The notes under the pieces are model-generated. The model saw nothing but the letters and a program-made list of their open reading frames with translations, had not been told where the DNA came from and did not search any database. Positions 15,584-27,256 of a DNA stretch of 64,000 nt are shown piece by piece. The translations under genes were made by a program, and so were the position numbers. Numbering within the stretch: position 1 is the first letter of the stretch; each line of letters starts with the position of its first letter. The DNA lies in the NCBI RefSeq assembly GCF_000967425.1, contig NZ_FO082820.1:3731501-3795500 (forward strand). Direction: 5' to 3'. The DNA comes from Pseudorhizobium banfieldiae (GTDB taxonomy: Bacteria; Pseudomonadota; Alphaproteobacteria; Rhizobiales; Rhizobiaceae).

Positions 15584-16978
15584 GTGACCGATCGCGCGCC
15601 GTCCGAGGTCCTGCACCAACCCGGCGCGTCTCGGCTTGGCGTCCGCGGTTGGATGCTCTTTGACTGGGCGGCACAACCTTTCTTCACCGTCATCGTGACC
15701 TTCGTATTCGGCCCCTATTTCGTCGCCCGGCTGACGGAGGACCCGGTTTCGGCGCAAGCGGCCTGGGGCAGCATGGCAACGGTTGCATCGATCGTCATTG
15801 CGGTCCTGTCACCGGTGCTCGGCTCGATCGCCGACCAGTCGGGCCCGCGCAAGCCATGGATCGCAGCCTTCGCCGCCGTGAAGATCCTGTGCCTCTCGCT
15901 GCTCTGGTTTGCAGCCCCGGGGACAGCCATGGTCTGGCCCCTTCTGCTGATGATCTTCGCGATGATCTCGGCGGAGTTTTCCATCGTCTTCAACGACTCG
16001 ATGATGCCCCGGCTGGTGAGACAGGAGGAGGTCGGCAGAGTGTCCAACACCGCTTGGGGTCTCGGCTATCTCGGCGGCATGCTGGTGCTGATCCTCGTCG
16101 TCGCCTTTCTTGCCGGCAGCCCGCAGACCGGGCTGACCCTGATCGGCATCGACCCGCTCTTCGGCCTCGACCCTTCTCTCGGAGAAGATGCCCGTATTAC
16201 AGGGCCGATAGCAGCGGGCTGGTACCTGGTCTTTATCCTGCCGATGTTCCTTTTCACGCCGGATGCTGCCCGAGGCCTTCCAATGAGAGCGGCAATCCGA
16301 TTCGGTCTGGGGGAGTTACGGGGGACGATCAGGGAACTTAGGCAAAGACCCGGCATCACCCGATTTCTCATTGCGCGGATGCTCTATCAGGATGGCGTAA
16401 ATGGCCTGCTGATCCTGGGTGGCGCCTTCGCGGCCGGCATGTTCGGGTGGGCGACCATCGAGATCGGCGTCTACGGCATCCTCCTGAATGTCGTCGCCAT
16501 ATTCGGCTGCCTCGTCGCCGGCCGCCTCGATCTGAGGCTGGGCTCAAAGATCGTCGTCCTGGTGGGACTGGTCCTGCTCATAGCTGCAACGGCAGGGATC
16601 ATCTCCACCGGTCCCGGCTTCGTCTTCTTTGGTCTCGTGCCTCTTGCCATCGAAGACAGCGGCGGACTTTTCGGGACGGAGGCGGAAAAGGCCTACGTGC
16701 TCTTTGGCCTCTTGGTCGGCCTCGCCTTCGGCCCTGTACAGGCGTCGTCACGCGCCTATCTCGCCCGCAGCGTCGACATTGCCGATGCCGGACGCTACTT
16801 CGGAATCTACGCACTTTCTGGACGCGCAACCAGCTTCATGGCAACGCTGCTGTTTTCGCTGGTTACCTATGCCACCGACTCTTCACGCATCGGGATGGCG
16901 ACGCTCATCCTGTTCCTGGCGGCTGGGCTCGTGCTTCTCTTGCGGACGCCCTATCCAGCCAACCGAACGGCTAGATGA
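15584..16978 (+). CDS. MFS transporter, UMF1/Atg22-like family
   Basis: A 464-residue integral membrane protein with about 11-12 hydrophobic segments. The N-terminal GVRGWMLFDWAAQPFFTVIV (the conserved aromatic-rich DWA segment) and the loop SIADQSGPRKPWI are typical of the UMF1 (Atg22-like) branch of the major facilitator superfamily. The substrate is unknown; eukaryotic Atg22 exports amino acids from vacuoles. The GTG start at 15584 follows GGGAGAG and yields MTDRAPSEVLHQPG, a plausible cytoplasmic N-terminus. It lies 28 bases after the glutamate dehydrogenase stop and may be cotranscribed, which would fit an amino-acid-linked role, but this is inference. Confidence 0.85.
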   Translation: MTDRAPSEVLHQPGASRLGVRGWMLFDWAAQPFFTVIVTFVFGPYFVARLTEDPVSAQAAWGSMATVASIVIAVLSPVLGSIADQSGPRKPWIAAFAAVKILCLSLLWFAAPGTAMVWPLLLMIFAMISAEFSIVFNDSMMPRLVRQEEVGRVSNTAWGLGYLGGMLVLILVVAFLAGSPQTGLTLIGIDPLFGLDPSLGEDARITGPIAAGWYLVFILPMFLFTPDAARGLPMRAAIRFGLGELRGTIRELRQRPGITRFLIARMLYQDGVNGLLILGGAFAAGMFGWATIEIGVYGILLNVVAIFGCLVAGRLDLRLGSKIVVLVGLVLLIAATAGIISTGPGFVFFGLVPLAIEDSGGLFGTEAEKAYVLFGLLVGLAFGPVQASSRAYLARSVDIADAGRYFGIYALSGRATSFMATLLFSLVTYATDSSRIGMATLILFLAAGLVLLLRTPYPANRTAR

Positions 16979-16981
16979 AAC

Positions 16982-18598
16982 CTAGTGGCGGAAGTGGCGC
17001 ATGCCGGTGAAGACCATGGCGACGCCATGCTCGTTCGCTGCATCAATCACTTCCTGGTCGCGCATGGAGCCACCGGGCTGGATGACTGCGGTAGCCCCGG
17101 CCGCAATTGCGGACAGGAGGCCGTCCGCGAAGGGGAAGAAGGCTTCGGAGGCGACCGCAGATCCCTTCGTCATCGGCTCGGACCATCCCATTGCCTTGGC
17201 CGCTTCCTCCGCTTTGATCGCTGCAATGCGAGCGGAGTCGATGCGGCTCATCTGCCCTGCCCCGATACCGGCCGTCTGGCCGTCCTTCGCATAGACGATC
17301 GCGTTGGATTTGACATGCTTGGCCACCTTGTAGGCAAACTTCATGTCTTCAAGCTCCCGGTCGGTAGGAGCCCGGGTCGTGACGACGCGAAGATCGATGT
17401 CCTCGATCATCCCGTTGTCGCGTGTCTGGACCAGCAGGCCGCCGGCCACGGTCTTCGCCGTGATGCCGCGGGAGCGGGGATCGGGCAGACCGCCGGTTTC
17501 GAGAAGCCGCAGGTTCGGCTTCTTGGCGATCACCGCCTTCGCCTCTTCGGAGACTTCAGGTGCAATGATCACTTCCGTGAACAGCTTCACGATTTCCTCG
17601 GCCGTCTCACCGTCCAGCAACTGGTTGAGGGCTATGATCCCGCCGAAGGCGGAGGTGGAATCGCAGGCAAGCGCGCGAAGATATGCTTCCTTTAGCGAGG
17701 CTCCTGTGGCGACGCCGCAGGGATTGGCATGCTTGATGATCGCACAGGCAGGACCCTGCTCCGGTGCAAACTCGCCGATGAGTTCGAACGCGCCGTCCGT
17801 GTCATTGATGTTGTTGTAGGAGAGCTGCTTGCCCTGCAGGAGCCTTGCGGTGGCAACACCCGGGCGGCTCTCGCCGGCCACGTAGAATCCCGCACTTTGG
17901 TGCGGGTTCTCGCCATATCGCATCTCTTCCCTCAGGACGCCGCCGATCGTCCGGTAGCGCGGGATCTCGATATCGAGCGCTTCGGCGAACCAATTGGAGA
18001 TTGCTGCATCATATGCGGCGGTCCGTGCATAGGCCTTGGCTGCCAGTTTCTGGCGGAAGGAATAGCTGGTCTGGCCATTATTGGTGCGCAAGGCCTCTAT
18101 CAGGGCAGGGTAGTCGGACGGGTCGACGACGATGGTGACGTAAGCATGGTTCTTGGCCGAGGCGCGTATCATCGCCGGTCCGCCGATATCAATGTTCTCG
18201 ACGGTCGTGGGATAATCTCCGCCGGCAGACCTTACCTCCTCGAACGGGTAGAGGTTGATAACCGCCAGGTCGATCGCCTCGATCCCATGCGCCTTCATCG
18301 CCTCAACATGCTCCTGATCGTCGCGAATGGCCAGGAGACCGCCGTGGACGTTCGGATGCAGGGTCTTGACCCGTCCGTCCATGATCTCCGGAAACCCCGT
18401 GATGTCGGAAACATCCGTCACCTTGAGCCCGGCGGCGGAGAGCGCCTTGTGCGTGCCACCGGTCGAAAGGAGCCGGACGCCCTGCGACGCAAGAGCGCCT
18501 GCGAGTTCGACGATGCCGGTCTTGTCTGAGACCGAGAGAAGCGCCGTGCGGATCTTGACGTTGTCGGGAGCGGGAATCTTCTTGGAAACGACGGCCAT
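16982..18598 (-). CDS. purH: Bifunctional AICAR transformylase/IMP cyclohydrolase
   Basis: A 538-residue enzyme catalysing the last two steps of IMP synthesis. The N-terminal cyclohydrolase domain (about 1-200) shows [36 protein letters not shown] and [20 protein letters not shown]. The C-terminal formyltransferase domain contains [28 protein letters not shown] (Lys-His catalytic pair) and ends with [10 protein letters not shown] and the [11 protein letters not shown] terminus. Length and motifs are complete. It is convergent with the MFS gene, three bases apart, and lies downstream of the heparinase-like, rsmB and htpX genes on the same strand, a conserved rhizobial order. Confidence 0.97.
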   Translation of the reverse strand: MAVVSKKIPAPDNVKIRTALLSVSDKTGIVELAGALASQGVRLLSTGGTHKALSAAGLKVTDVSDITGFPEIMDGRVKTLHPNVHGGLLAIRDDQEHVEAMKAHGIEAIDLAVINLYPFEEVRSAGGDYPTTVENIDIGGPAMIRASAKNHAYVTIVVDPSDYPALIEALRTNNGQTSYSFRQKLAAKAYARTAAYDAAISNWFAEALDIEIPRYRTIGGVLREEMRYGENPHQSAGFYVAGESRPGVATARLLQGKQLSYNNINDTDGAFELIGEFAPEQGPACAIIKHANPCGVATGASLKEAYLRALACDSTSAFGGIIALNQLLDGETAEEIVKLFTEVIIAPEVSEEAKAVIAKKPNLRLLETGGLPDPRSRGITAKTVAGGLLVQTRDNGMIEDIDLRVVTTRAPTDRELEDMKFAYKVAKHVKSNAIVYAKDGQTAGIGAGQMSRIDSARIAAIKAEEAAKAMGWSEPMTKGSAVASEAFFPFADGLLSAIAAGATAVIQPGGSMRDQEVIDAANEHGVAMVFTGMRHFRH

Positions 18599-18677
18599 CG
18601 GGCTCTCCTGCGAACGCGCGCTTCAGGCGCTGGGGCGGATGCGGCCCGTTAGCACAGCTTCGCCAGAGAGGAAACGC

Positions 18678-20366
18678 CTATTCGACCCGCTTCAGCATCC
18701 ATCGGACTTCTGAAGTTTCGGGCAACGCGAAGTGGATAACGAGCTGCCGGCTGGCACGCATGCCTGAGACATCGGCAAAGAAGAGGTCGTCCTCGATCTC
18801 CACCGCATGACCCGGCGCATTGAACTCCCACGCCTCGCCATCCGGTGCTACCAACAGCACCCTTTCTCGGTCTTCCCTGGACATAGTGATGGCCGGGTGA
18901 ATGTGGAACCGGGCGGCGGCCGATACGGGTGCGCGAGGCGGCTTCGCGTCCTCCGGCGCGAACAATCTCTCATGGCCCTTGATCTTGTTGCCCTTGCCGC
19001 TCATTCCGATCGATCGTTCGTGGCAGTAGCCGAACGGCTTCAGATATCCGTCATGGACCGCACGGACCCAATCGCCGCCGTGCTGGTCATCCCATCGTTC
19101 GACATCCACCTCGTTCACCCCCGCGAGGATCGACGAACGGCAGAGGTGTGACCGCAGAAGGCGGCTCGAGGAGGTCTCGTTGATCGTGATCGTCGAGTGG
19201 GCCGCCGTCGAACGGGCCAGCCCTCGGAAATCCCCGGAGGCAAATTTGGGTGCGCCGCAGTTGACGATGAAGCGATGGCGCCCGGACGACATCTCGAATG
19301 CCAGGCATCCAGCATGGCTTCGCCGCGAAAGCTCGGCCGAACGTGGCTTGCCGGTATCGACAATGACCGTAGCCCCCTCGGCCGATAGCCGGTGGTATTG
19401 CATGTGAGGGAGCGACTTGAACGGCTGGCCAGCTGTTTCGTCGTAACGCAGGACGGACATCAACTCGCTTGCCGGGGTGGAGGTGGCACCGTTGAAGAGC
19501 GCCAGGTCTCCGTCCTGGTGACGGAAGAATCGCAGCGCCGGATACATGCGGTCGATGGTCGGGATCAGCTTGGCCGGCACGTCGTGCCCAAGATTGATAT
19601 AGGTCTGGCGTAGCGGCAGAAGGTCAAGCAGCAGGTCGAGAAGGATGCGCGGATTGCGAGAGACATGCCCTCCGTCCGGCAGGATCTGGCGCTCGAGTTC
19701 ACGGTCAAGACGGCTGCCTTCGCGACGAATGAACGCGTTGCGGGTCGGCATCGCGACGGAGGCCATGGCAAGGGCGATCCGGATGCGGAGACGCGTTTCG
19801 TCCATCGGCAGGCCGCGTACAATCCGGCGCAGGTATCGCACCTGGTAGGTGAGGCTTCTCATGAAGCGGCGGTAGAAGCCAGCCTCGGCGCCCTGCAGGA
19901 CGATGGTGGAGTGTGAGAGCCAGGCGATCACCCGCTCCGCTGCGACATGCGGTCGCCAGGCCAGACCTCGCGCCCTGCGCCCGCGATTGTTCATCCAGCT
20001 TGAGGTGATCGCCCGGGCGCGGGCACAGGCCTCTGCGCTGCGGTCCGCCCGGATGTGACGGAGCCAGGCAAAGGAGTGCAGCCGTTCGGCTAGCGCCTCC
20101 GTCGGCGCTTCCACCTCAAACGGCGAGTAGCCTTCGGTATCGAAGGACGTACCGGCAAGCGGGAAGCGGCCCTGGGCGATCTCCTCTGCCACGAAGGGGT
20201 CGATGGCACGAAGATCGGTCGGTGCAACGATCAGCCGGTCGGGCACGCCGGAAGCGGACGAGGTCAATGCAAGCCGCAAACCGGCTGTGCGCCGGTAGAA
20301 CCGGCGGCCGATTTCCCGCAAGCCGAAGGCCACAAGCCGTCGACGATCCGCGAGTTGCATGATCAA
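18678..20366 (-). CDS. Heparinase II/III-like polysaccharide lyase family protein
   Basis: A 562-residue protein of the heparinase II/III-like family. The N-terminal half is alpha-helical and Arg-rich (FAWLRHIRADRSAEACARAR, then WMNNRG). The C-terminal beta domain includes FIVNCGAPKFASGDFRGLAR and STAAHSTITINETSSSRLL, the conserved segment of PF07940. No signal peptide is evident, although family members in rhizobia are commonly annotated next to rsmB and purH as here. Whether it cleaves a glycosaminoglycan-like or exopolysaccharide substrate is unknown. The start at 20366 has an alternative Met two codons later. Confidence 0.85.
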   Translation of the reverse strand: MIMQLADRRRLVAFGLREIGRRFYRRTAGLRLALTSSASGVPDRLIVAPTDLRAIDPFVAEEIAQGRFPLAGTSFDTEGYSPFEVEAPTEALAERLHSFAWLRHIRADRSAEACARARAITSSWMNNRGRRARGLAWRPHVAAERVIAWLSHSTIVLQGAEAGFYRRFMRSLTYQVRYLRRIVRGLPMDETRLRIRIALAMASVAMPTRNAFIRREGSRLDRELERQILPDGGHVSRNPRILLDLLLDLLPLRQTYINLGHDVPAKLIPTIDRMYPALRFFRHQDGDLALFNGATSTPASELMSVLRYDETAGQPFKSLPHMQYHRLSAEGATVIVDTGKPRSAELSRRSHAGCLAFEMSSGRHRFIVNCGAPKFASGDFRGLARSTAAHSTITINETSSSRLLRSHLCRSSILAGVNEVDVERWDDQHGGDWVRAVHDGYLKPFGYCHERSIGMSGKGNKIKGHERLFAPEDAKPPRAPVSAAARFHIHPAITMSREDRERVLLVAPDGEAWEFNAPGHAVEIEDDLFFADVSGMRASRQLVIHFALPETSEVRWMLKRVE

Positions 20367-20460
20367 TCTGGAACACTCCGCAGGTGCAGTCGCCCGCCGG
20401 TGCAGACGGATCGCCCTTTAGTTAATTCGAATACAATCTGCTGGGATGGTAAAGAAAATC

Positions 20461-21891
20461 TTACCGACGGCGCAGCACGCTCGCGAAGAAGCCATCGAGC
20501 CCACCCGTCATGCCGTCGCTCGCGGGCAGCATGGCAGGCGTGGTCCTGAATTCACCCAGTGGAGAAACGGCATCTTCCAGCCCCGGCCAATCGGACGGCG
20601 AGACTGGAACCCGTTCCAGTCCGGGATCCTGCGCAAGAAGCTCGGCGACAACCTGCTCTCCTTCGAGCGGATCGAGCGAGCAGTTTGAGAACACGATCAG
20701 GCCGCCGGGCTTCACCAGCGAGACGGCATGGCGCAGCATCTTCGCCTGGAGTGCTGCAAGCTTGGCGATATCGGCCGGTCCCTTGGTCCACAACACATCG
20801 GGGTGGCGTCGCGTCGTTCCCGTCGAGGAGCAGGGTGCGTCGAGGAGAACCCCGTCGAGCGGCTCCGCCGGGTTGAACGCAAACAAGTCACCTTGTACCA
20901 GATCCGCCTGCAGTTTCAGCCTGGCCAGGTTCTCCTTCAGGCGCGCAATGCGGTTGGCGGACTGTTCGACCGCCACCACGTGTGCGCCGGCCGCCACAAG
21001 TTGCGCGGTCTTGCCTCCGGGCGCCGCGCAGAGATCGGCGATATGCCTGCCCCTGACATCGCCGAACAGACGTGCCGGAATGCTGGCGGCTGCGTCCTGC
21101 ACCCACCATTCGCCCTCCTCGAATTCCGGGAGGGAGGAGACTGCACCCTCGAAGGAAGGAAGACGAACACTGCCGGTCGGAAGCAGTCTGCCGTTCAGCC
21201 GTTCAGCCCAATTAGCCGCCCCGGATTTGACGGTCAGATCGATTGCAGGCGGCGTGAGCTGAGCCTCCGCGATGGAGCGTGCCGCATCAGCGCCGTAAGT
21301 CGCGGTCAACCGTTCCAGAAACCAGCCAGGAACTGGCGAAACGGAGCGGGTGGCATCGAGAACCTCCTGCTTTTCGCGCACCAGCCGCCGGAGGACGGCG
21401 TTGACCAGTTTTGCGAAGCGGCGATTGCGGGGGTCACGATTGGCCTGCTCGACGGCAACATCCACCGCCGCATGTTCGGGCACATCGAGGTGCAGGATCT
21501 GTGCGGCAGCGACGATCAGAACATGATGGAGGGCACGCGCCCCTTCCGGCAGCGGAGTATCCAGCATGGCAGCCAGTGCCGCCTCGAGGCGGGGCAGGTG
21601 GCGGAGAGCGGTCACGAGAATGGCCCGGACGAGCGCCCGGTCGGGCTCGCTCAGCTGCTTGTACGCCGGGTTTCCGTGAACAGGGTCAAGAATTCCATCC
21701 AGGGAAATTCTTCTGTCGATCACGGCCGCAAGCAGCTTGGCTGCCGTCATTCGCGCCTCAAGGCCTGCCTTGGGTGCGCCTCCCGGATGTTTCGTTTCGT
21801 CGGTCGCGGATTGCTGCGGCCGCTTTCCGTTCTTTCTTCCTTGGCTCAACTCCAGGGCCCCTTGCGCGGTTCGGATGAACCGCGACCCCAC
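20461..21891 (-). CDS. rsmB: 16S rRNA m5C967 methyltransferase
   Basis: A SAM-dependent rRNA cytosine-5 methyltransferase of up to 476 residues. The N-terminal NusB-like domain ([20 protein letters not shown], then [20 protein letters not shown]) is followed by the RsmB/NOP catalytic domain with [21 protein letters not shown] (SAM site), [20 protein letters not shown] (PCS motif) and [17 protein letters not shown] (catalytic Cys). The far N-terminus is uncertain. The GTG at 21891 overlaps the end of htpX by 46 bases in another frame, and homology starts only near residue 45, so a later start is possible. Confidence 0.92.
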   Translation of the reverse strand: MGSRFIRTAQGALELSQGRKNGKRPQQSATDETKHPGGAPKAGLEARMTAAKLLAAVIDRRISLDGILDPVHGNPAYKQLSEPDRALVRAILVTALRHLPRLEAALAAMLDTPLPEGARALHHVLIVAAAQILHLDVPEHAAVDVAVEQANRDPRNRRFAKLVNAVLRRLVREKQEVLDATRSVSPVPGWFLERLTATYGADAARSIAEAQLTPPAIDLTVKSGAANWAERLNGRLLPTGSVRLPSFEGAVSSLPEFEEGEWWVQDAAASIPARLFGDVRGRHIADLCAAPGGKTAQLVAAGAHVVAVEQSANRIARLKENLARLKLQADLVQGDLFAFNPAEPLDGVLLDAPCSSTGTTRRHPDVLWTKGPADIAKLAALQAKMLRHAVSLVKPGGLIVFSNCSLDPLEGEQVVAELLAQDPGLERVPVSPSDWPGLEDAVSPLGEFRTTPAMLPASDGMTGGLDGFFASVLRRR

Positions 21892-22805
21892 CCGGTTTCG
21901 GGGACGGAGCGCGCGGTGCGCGTCGGTCTAGCAGCACCGGGCACGGTCGTCGACCCGTTAGCGAACTCGCCCGCCATCTGCTGAAGCGCCGAAATACGGT
22001 TTGCGGTATTGGGGTGGGTGGAGAAGAGATTGTCCATCCGCTCGCCCGACAACGGATTGATGATGAACATGTGCGCGGTGGCAGGGTTGCGCTCGGCGTC
22101 GTCATTGTGAACCGCCTGAGCGGCGCCGGCAATCTTGCCAAGCGCCGAGGCGAGCCACAGCGGATTACCGCAGATTTCCGCACCACGCCGGTCGGCGGAA
22201 TATTCCCGGGTCCGGCTGATCGCCATCTGCACCAGCATCGCCGCAAGGGGCGCAACGATCATGGCAACCAGCACACCGATGAATCCCAGCGGGTTGTTGT
22301 TGTCGCGATTGCCGCCGAAGAAGAACGCGAAGTTACCCAGCATGGAGATGGCGCCGGCAAGCGTCGCGGTGACCGTCATCGTCAGCGTGTCGCGATTTTG
22401 GATATGGGCGAGTTCATGCGCCATAACACCCGCCACTTCCTCCGGCGTCAGGCGTTGCAGCAGACCCGTGGAAGCGGCAACCGCTGCATTCTGCGGATTG
22501 CGGCCCGTGGCGAAGGCATTCGGCTGCGGACTATCGTAGACATAGACCTTGGGCATGGGCAGCCCCGCATTGGCGGAAAGCTGCCGGATCATCTTGAAAA
22601 GCTCCGGAGCGTTACGTTCGTCCACCGGCTGGGCCCGATAGGCCGAGAGCACCATCTTGTCCGAATTCCAGTAGGAGAACAGGTTCATGCCCGCCGCGAG
22701 CAGAAAGGCGATCATCATCCCGCCTCGGCCTCCGATCAGAAATCCGACCCCCATGAACAGGGCCGTCATGAAGGCAAGAAGCATGGCGGTGCGAATCATG
22801 TTCAT
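21846..22805 (-). CDS. htpX: Membrane zinc metalloprotease HtpX
   Basis: A 319-residue M48B protease degrading damaged membrane proteins. Two N-terminal membrane segments (about residues 7-40) precede the cytoplasmic zinc motif [20 protein letters not shown] (HEXXH) near residue 130. Two further hydrophobic segments follow ([17 protein letters not shown] and [16 protein letters not shown]), and the third zinc ligand region is [13 protein letters not shown]. The C-terminal tail after [14 protein letters not shown] is low-complexity and Pro/Arg/Gly-rich. It is followed by and overlaps rsmB, and is divergent from sdhAF4. Confidence 0.95.
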   Translation of the reverse strand: MNMIRTAMLLAFMTALFMGVGFLIGGRGGMMIAFLLAAGMNLFSYWNSDKMVLSAYRAQPVDERNAPELFKMIRQLSANAGLPMPKVYVYDSPQPNAFATGRNPQNAAVAASTGLLQRLTPEEVAGVMAHELAHIQNRDTLTMTVTATLAGAISMLGNFAFFFGGNRDNNNPLGFIGVLVAMIVAPLAAMLVQMAISRTREYSADRRGAEICGNPLWLASALGKIAGAAQAVHNDDAERNPATAHMFIINPLSGERMDNLFSTHPNTANRISALQQMAGEFANGSTTVPGAARPTRTARSVPETGWGRGSSEPRKGPWS

Positions 22806-22899
22806 GGTCGGTCTCCAAACGGCTTTATTGCCGGGGTTGAACGCCCTATGATGTGGTCTATCACCCTTTTCTTTTCAATATTCCGCACAGGCGGAGCGA

Positions 22900-23121
22900 A
22901 TGATGCAGCACTCGGATAACGACAACAGCAACAGAACGCCGGAAGATATGGCAGCCAGGAAACCGCTTTCCCCGGCCGCGAGGCGGGCGCTGGAGGAGGC
23001 GGAGCAGCGCCGGCAGGGCGAAAGGCAGCAGGATATACCCACCGAGATCGGCGGTCGCGGCGGCGCCGATCCAGCTCGTTTCGGCGATTGGGAGATCAAC
23101 GGCCGCGCGATCGATTTCTAG
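22900..23121 (+). CDS. SdhAF4-like protein (DUF1674)
   Basis: A 73-residue protein with the diagnostic C-terminus DPARFGDWEINGRAIDF of the DUF1674 family, which includes mitochondrial SDHAF4. That factor binds flavinylated SdhA and promotes succinate dehydrogenase assembly. The N-terminal half is hydrophilic and Glu/Arg/Gln-rich, with a short Ala-rich helix. By homology it may assist complex II assembly, but no sdh genes are in the window. An alternative ATG is one codon downstream. It is divergent from htpX, an arrangement conserved in rhizobia. Confidence 0.82.
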   Translation: MMQHSDNDNSNRTPEDMAARKPLSPAARRALEEAEQRRQGERQQDIPTEIGGRGGADPARFGDWEINGRAIDF

Positions 23122-23171
23122 AGGCAGATAATCCTATTGACTTCAGCATTGATAAGGAATTTATTCCTTTC

Positions 23172-23615
23172 ATGCGCTCCCTGCTTCTCGTCATCGTCCT
23201 GATCTTGTTCGCGTCGTCTGCTGATGCGGCCGGTAGCGAGATAGCAGGTCCTGTGGAGGCTGAGGTTCTCCGCGTCATCGACGGGGATACGCTGCTTGTC
23301 GAGGCAAGGCCTTGGCCGCAGCAGAAGGTCGAGGTCTATGTCCGCATCCGCGGCATCGATACGCCGGAGCTTCGTTCCTCCTGCCCGAGCGAACGACAAG
23401 CGGGGGAGGCGGCCAGACGGGCTCTGGAGTCGTTGACGGAGCATGCAGCCTTGCTTCAGCTGAGCCGGATCTCCGGCGACAAGTACTTCGGTCGTGTCGT
23501 GGCTGACGTAACAGTGCCCGGAGGAGGCAACGTAGCGGATCAGCTTGTCCTCGCAGGACTCGCGGAGGGCTACGATGGCGGCCGGAAAGCAGTCAGCCCC
23601 TGCGCGATGCCGTAG
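23172..23615 (+). CDS. Exported thermonuclease-like protein (SNase domain)
   Basis: A 147-residue protein: a signal peptide (MRSLLLVIVLILFASSADA) followed by a staphylococcal nuclease-like domain with VLRVIDGDTLLVEA near residue 36 (calcium Asp), VYVRIRGIDTPEL near 58 (catalytic Arg) and DKYFGRVVADVTV near 106 (second Arg). It is short at the C-terminus for the family but ends in NVADQLVLAGLAEGYDGG, which is normal. The ATG at 23172 is preferred over an in-frame upstream ATG at 23088 because only the former places a signal peptide at the N-terminus. It probably acts in the periplasm or outside the cell. Confidence 0.82.
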   Translation: MRSLLLVIVLILFASSADAAGSEIAGPVEAEVLRVIDGDTLLVEARPWPQQKVEVYVRIRGIDTPELRSSCPSERQAGEAARRALESLTEHAALLQLSRISGDKYFGRVVADVTVPGGGNVADQLVLAGLAEGYDGGRKAVSPCAMP

Positions 23616-23651
23616 CACCTGCCAGGCCTTGGAAGGCAGAAGCGGAGAGGA

Positions 23652-23990
23652 GTCGACAATCTCTGGACGATCGAAGAAAGCCTGTGGCTGGACGGTCCCG
23701 AGACCTACCGGCAACGGCTTCATCCCGACTGCGTCATGGTGTTTCCATCGCCGACCGGCATTCTTTCCGCCGAGCGGGTACTGGCAAGCCTGGATGGGGT
23801 ACCGCGCTGGAAGAGCGTTGAGATGAAGCAGCGGACAGCGAGGCAAGTGCGGTCTGGGATGGCGTTTCTTGCCTAAGAGGCCCGCGCAGAACGTGAACAA
23901 AGCCCAGCCTACCACGCCTATTGCAGCTCGGTGTATTGTCTTGAAGACGATAGCTGGCGCATCGTATTTCACCAGCAGACACCGGTTTAG
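23652..23990 (+). pseudogene. Broken DUF4440/SnoaL-like (NTF2-fold) protein gene
   Basis: A 112-codon frame reads DNLWTIEESLWLDGPETY, then CVMVFPSPTGILSAERVL and PRWKSVEMKQRTARQV, reaches a TAA at 23874 after FLA, and continues in the same frame as EARAEREQSPAYHAYCSSVY and SWRIVFHQQTPV to a TAG at 23988. The two halves together look like one NTF2-like domain, and FLA-stop-EARAER fits an original LAYEA with Tyr (TAC/TAT) changed to TAA. A ribosome site (GGAGAGGA) sits directly before GTCGAC where a start codon would be expected, so the start seems lost as well. Both defects point to a decayed gene. Sequencing error at one site would not explain both. Confidence 0.65.
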
Positions 23991-23995
23991 GAGAA

Positions 23996-24024
23996 AGGCC
24001 CGCCACCGCTTATGCGGCGGGCCT
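23996..24024 (-). terminator. Terminator after acsA
   Basis: AGGCCCGCC and GGCGGGCCT form a 9-bp perfect stem just downstream of the acsA stop on the minus strand, followed on that strand by TTTCTCC. It also lies right after the last codons of the decayed gene on the plus strand and could serve both. Confidence 0.75.
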
Positions 24025-24038
24025 CCTCCCTCAAGGCC

Positions 24039-25991
<1,953 letters not shown>

Positions 25992-26104
25992 GGTCTCCTC
26001 CCCATTGCGTCGCGAAAGCCGGATCAGCTAATCCGGATCATGTTCCCTTCATACCAGTTGAAACAGACCCATCAATTAGACAAACGGTTCATGCTGCGCG
26101 ATAT

Positions 26105-26132
26105 TTGCAATTCGACCGCTTTCCGGTTATAG
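26105..26132 (+). promoter_or_regulatory. Candidate promoter for trcR
   Basis: TTGCAA at 26105-26110 and TTATAG at 26127-26132 are separated by 16 bases and lie about 80 bases before the trcR ATG. They are moderate matches to -35 and -10 elements. Evidence is sequence only. Confidence 0.35.
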
Positions 26133-26210
26133 ACGCATCGAATTTCCGGAAATTGTGGTTGATACCCACGGCCCGCGACCCCGGCGCGGACGGACAGAGG
26201 AACTATATCC

Positions 26211-26918
26211 ATGGCTCAACAATTGCTCATGCCGAAGGCGACGGCTGTCTGGCTGGTCGACAATACGGCGCTTTCCTTCGACCAGATCGCGCAGTTCTGC
26301 AAACTGCACCCGCTCGAGGTCAAGGCGATCGCCGACGGCGAGGCGGCACAGGGCATCAAGGGTCTTGACCCGATCGCGACCGGGCAGCTCTCACGCGATG
26401 AGATCAAGCGCGGCGAAGGCGACGTCAACTACAAGCTGAAGCTGCAGGAGCCGAAGGTCCGGGTTCCCGAAGCGAAACGCCGCGGCCCGCGCTATACGCC
26501 GGTTTCGAAGCGCCAGGATCGTCCGAACGCCATCCTCTGGCTCGTGCGCAACCACCCGGAACTGAAGGACGCACAGATCTCGCGTCTCGTCGGCACGACG
26601 AAGTCGACGATTGAGCAGATCCGGGACCGCACCCATTGGAACTCGGCCAACCTGACGCCGATGGACCCGGTCACTCTCGGTCTCTGCAGCCAGATCGACC
26701 TGGACCTCGAGGTCGAGAGGGCCTCGAAGGGTCGCCCGCTTCCGACCGCCGAGGAACTGGGAGCAACGCTCCAGTCGGCGACTGAGACCGAGAACCTCGG
26801 CTTCGACTACCGCACGGAGCGCGAGGAGGAGAAGGAGATCGACGCCGACGCGGTCTTCGCCAAGCTGAGCTCGCTCAAGTCCGCACCGCGCGACGAAGAA
26901 GAAGACGATCAGTACTGA
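26211..26918 (+). CDS. trcR: TrcR-like cell-cycle transcriptional regulator (DUF1013)
   Basis: A 235-residue protein of the alphaproteobacterial DUF1013 family, named TrcR. The conserved body runs from PKATAVWLVDNTALSFDQIA (near residue 8), through LHPLEVKAIADGEAAQGI, to the helix-turn-helix-like ISRLVGTTKSTIEQIRDRTH near residue 143 and LTPMDPVTLGLCSQIDLDLE. The C-terminal 50 residues are acidic and probably disordered (EREEEKEIDADAV, ending DEEEDDQY). As I recall, the family is essential or near-essential in Caulobacter and associated with RNA polymerase. It lies next to minCDE here, with a shared terminator between them. Confidence 0.87.
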   Translation: MAQQLLMPKATAVWLVDNTALSFDQIAQFCKLHPLEVKAIADGEAAQGIKGLDPIATGQLSRDEIKRGEGDVNYKLKLQEPKVRVPEAKRRGPRYTPVSKRQDRPNAILWLVRNHPELKDAQISRLVGTTKSTIEQIRDRTHWNSANLTPMDPVTLGLCSQIDLDLEVERASKGRPLPTAEELGATLQSATETENLGFDYRTEREEEKEIDADAVFAKLSSLKSAPRDEEEDDQY

Positions 26919-26949
26919 TCCTTCGGCAATTCAAAGTTCAGATGATGCT

Positions 26950-26978
26950 AAAAGCCCGCCGGATCAGCGGGCTTTTTC
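26950..26978. terminator. Bidirectional terminator between trcR and minE
   Basis: AAAAGCCCGC / GCGGGCTTTT forms a 10-bp stem with a 7-base loop and A- and T-runs on both sides, placed between the convergent trcR and minE genes. It is a classical intrinsic terminator usable in both directions. Confidence 0.88.
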
Positions 26979-26995
26979 TTTGCATCGTGGATAGA

Positions 26996-27256
26996 TCAGG
27001 CCGCCTTCAATGAAGCATCCAGAGGAATTTCGACATCGATCTCGAGCATCGAGAATGTCTCTTCCCGGTCAACCTTGATCTTCACCCGGTCCGAATCGAG
27101 ATCGACGTGCTTGGCAATAACTGCAAGTATCTCCTCGCGGAGCACGGCAACAAGGTCGGAACTCGTGGACGCACGCTCATGGGCGAGAAGTACCTGCAAC
27201 CTCTCCCGCGCCATCGGCGCAGAACGCTGCTTGCGGAACAGATCGAAGATGCTCAT
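26996..27256 (-). CDS. minE: Cell division topological specificity factor MinE
   Basis: An 86-residue MinE: the N-terminal membrane/MinD-interacting segment [14 protein letters not shown], the anti-MinCD helix [15 protein letters not shown], then the dimerisation domain with [16 protein letters not shown] and [20 protein letters not shown]. MinE drives release of MinD from the membrane and so restricts division inhibition to the poles. Its ATG overlaps the minD stop by four bases. Last gene of the minCDE operon. Confidence 0.96.
   Translation of the reverse strand: MSIFDLFRKQRSAPMARERLQVLLAHERASTSSDLVAVLREEILAVIAKHVDLDSDRVKIKVDREETFSMLEIDVEIPLDASLKAA

Noticed and set aside
23118..23972. Open frame of 284 codons on the minus strand
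   Set aside because: Antisense to the nuclease gene and the decayed NTF2-like gene; no recognisable domain or ribosome site.
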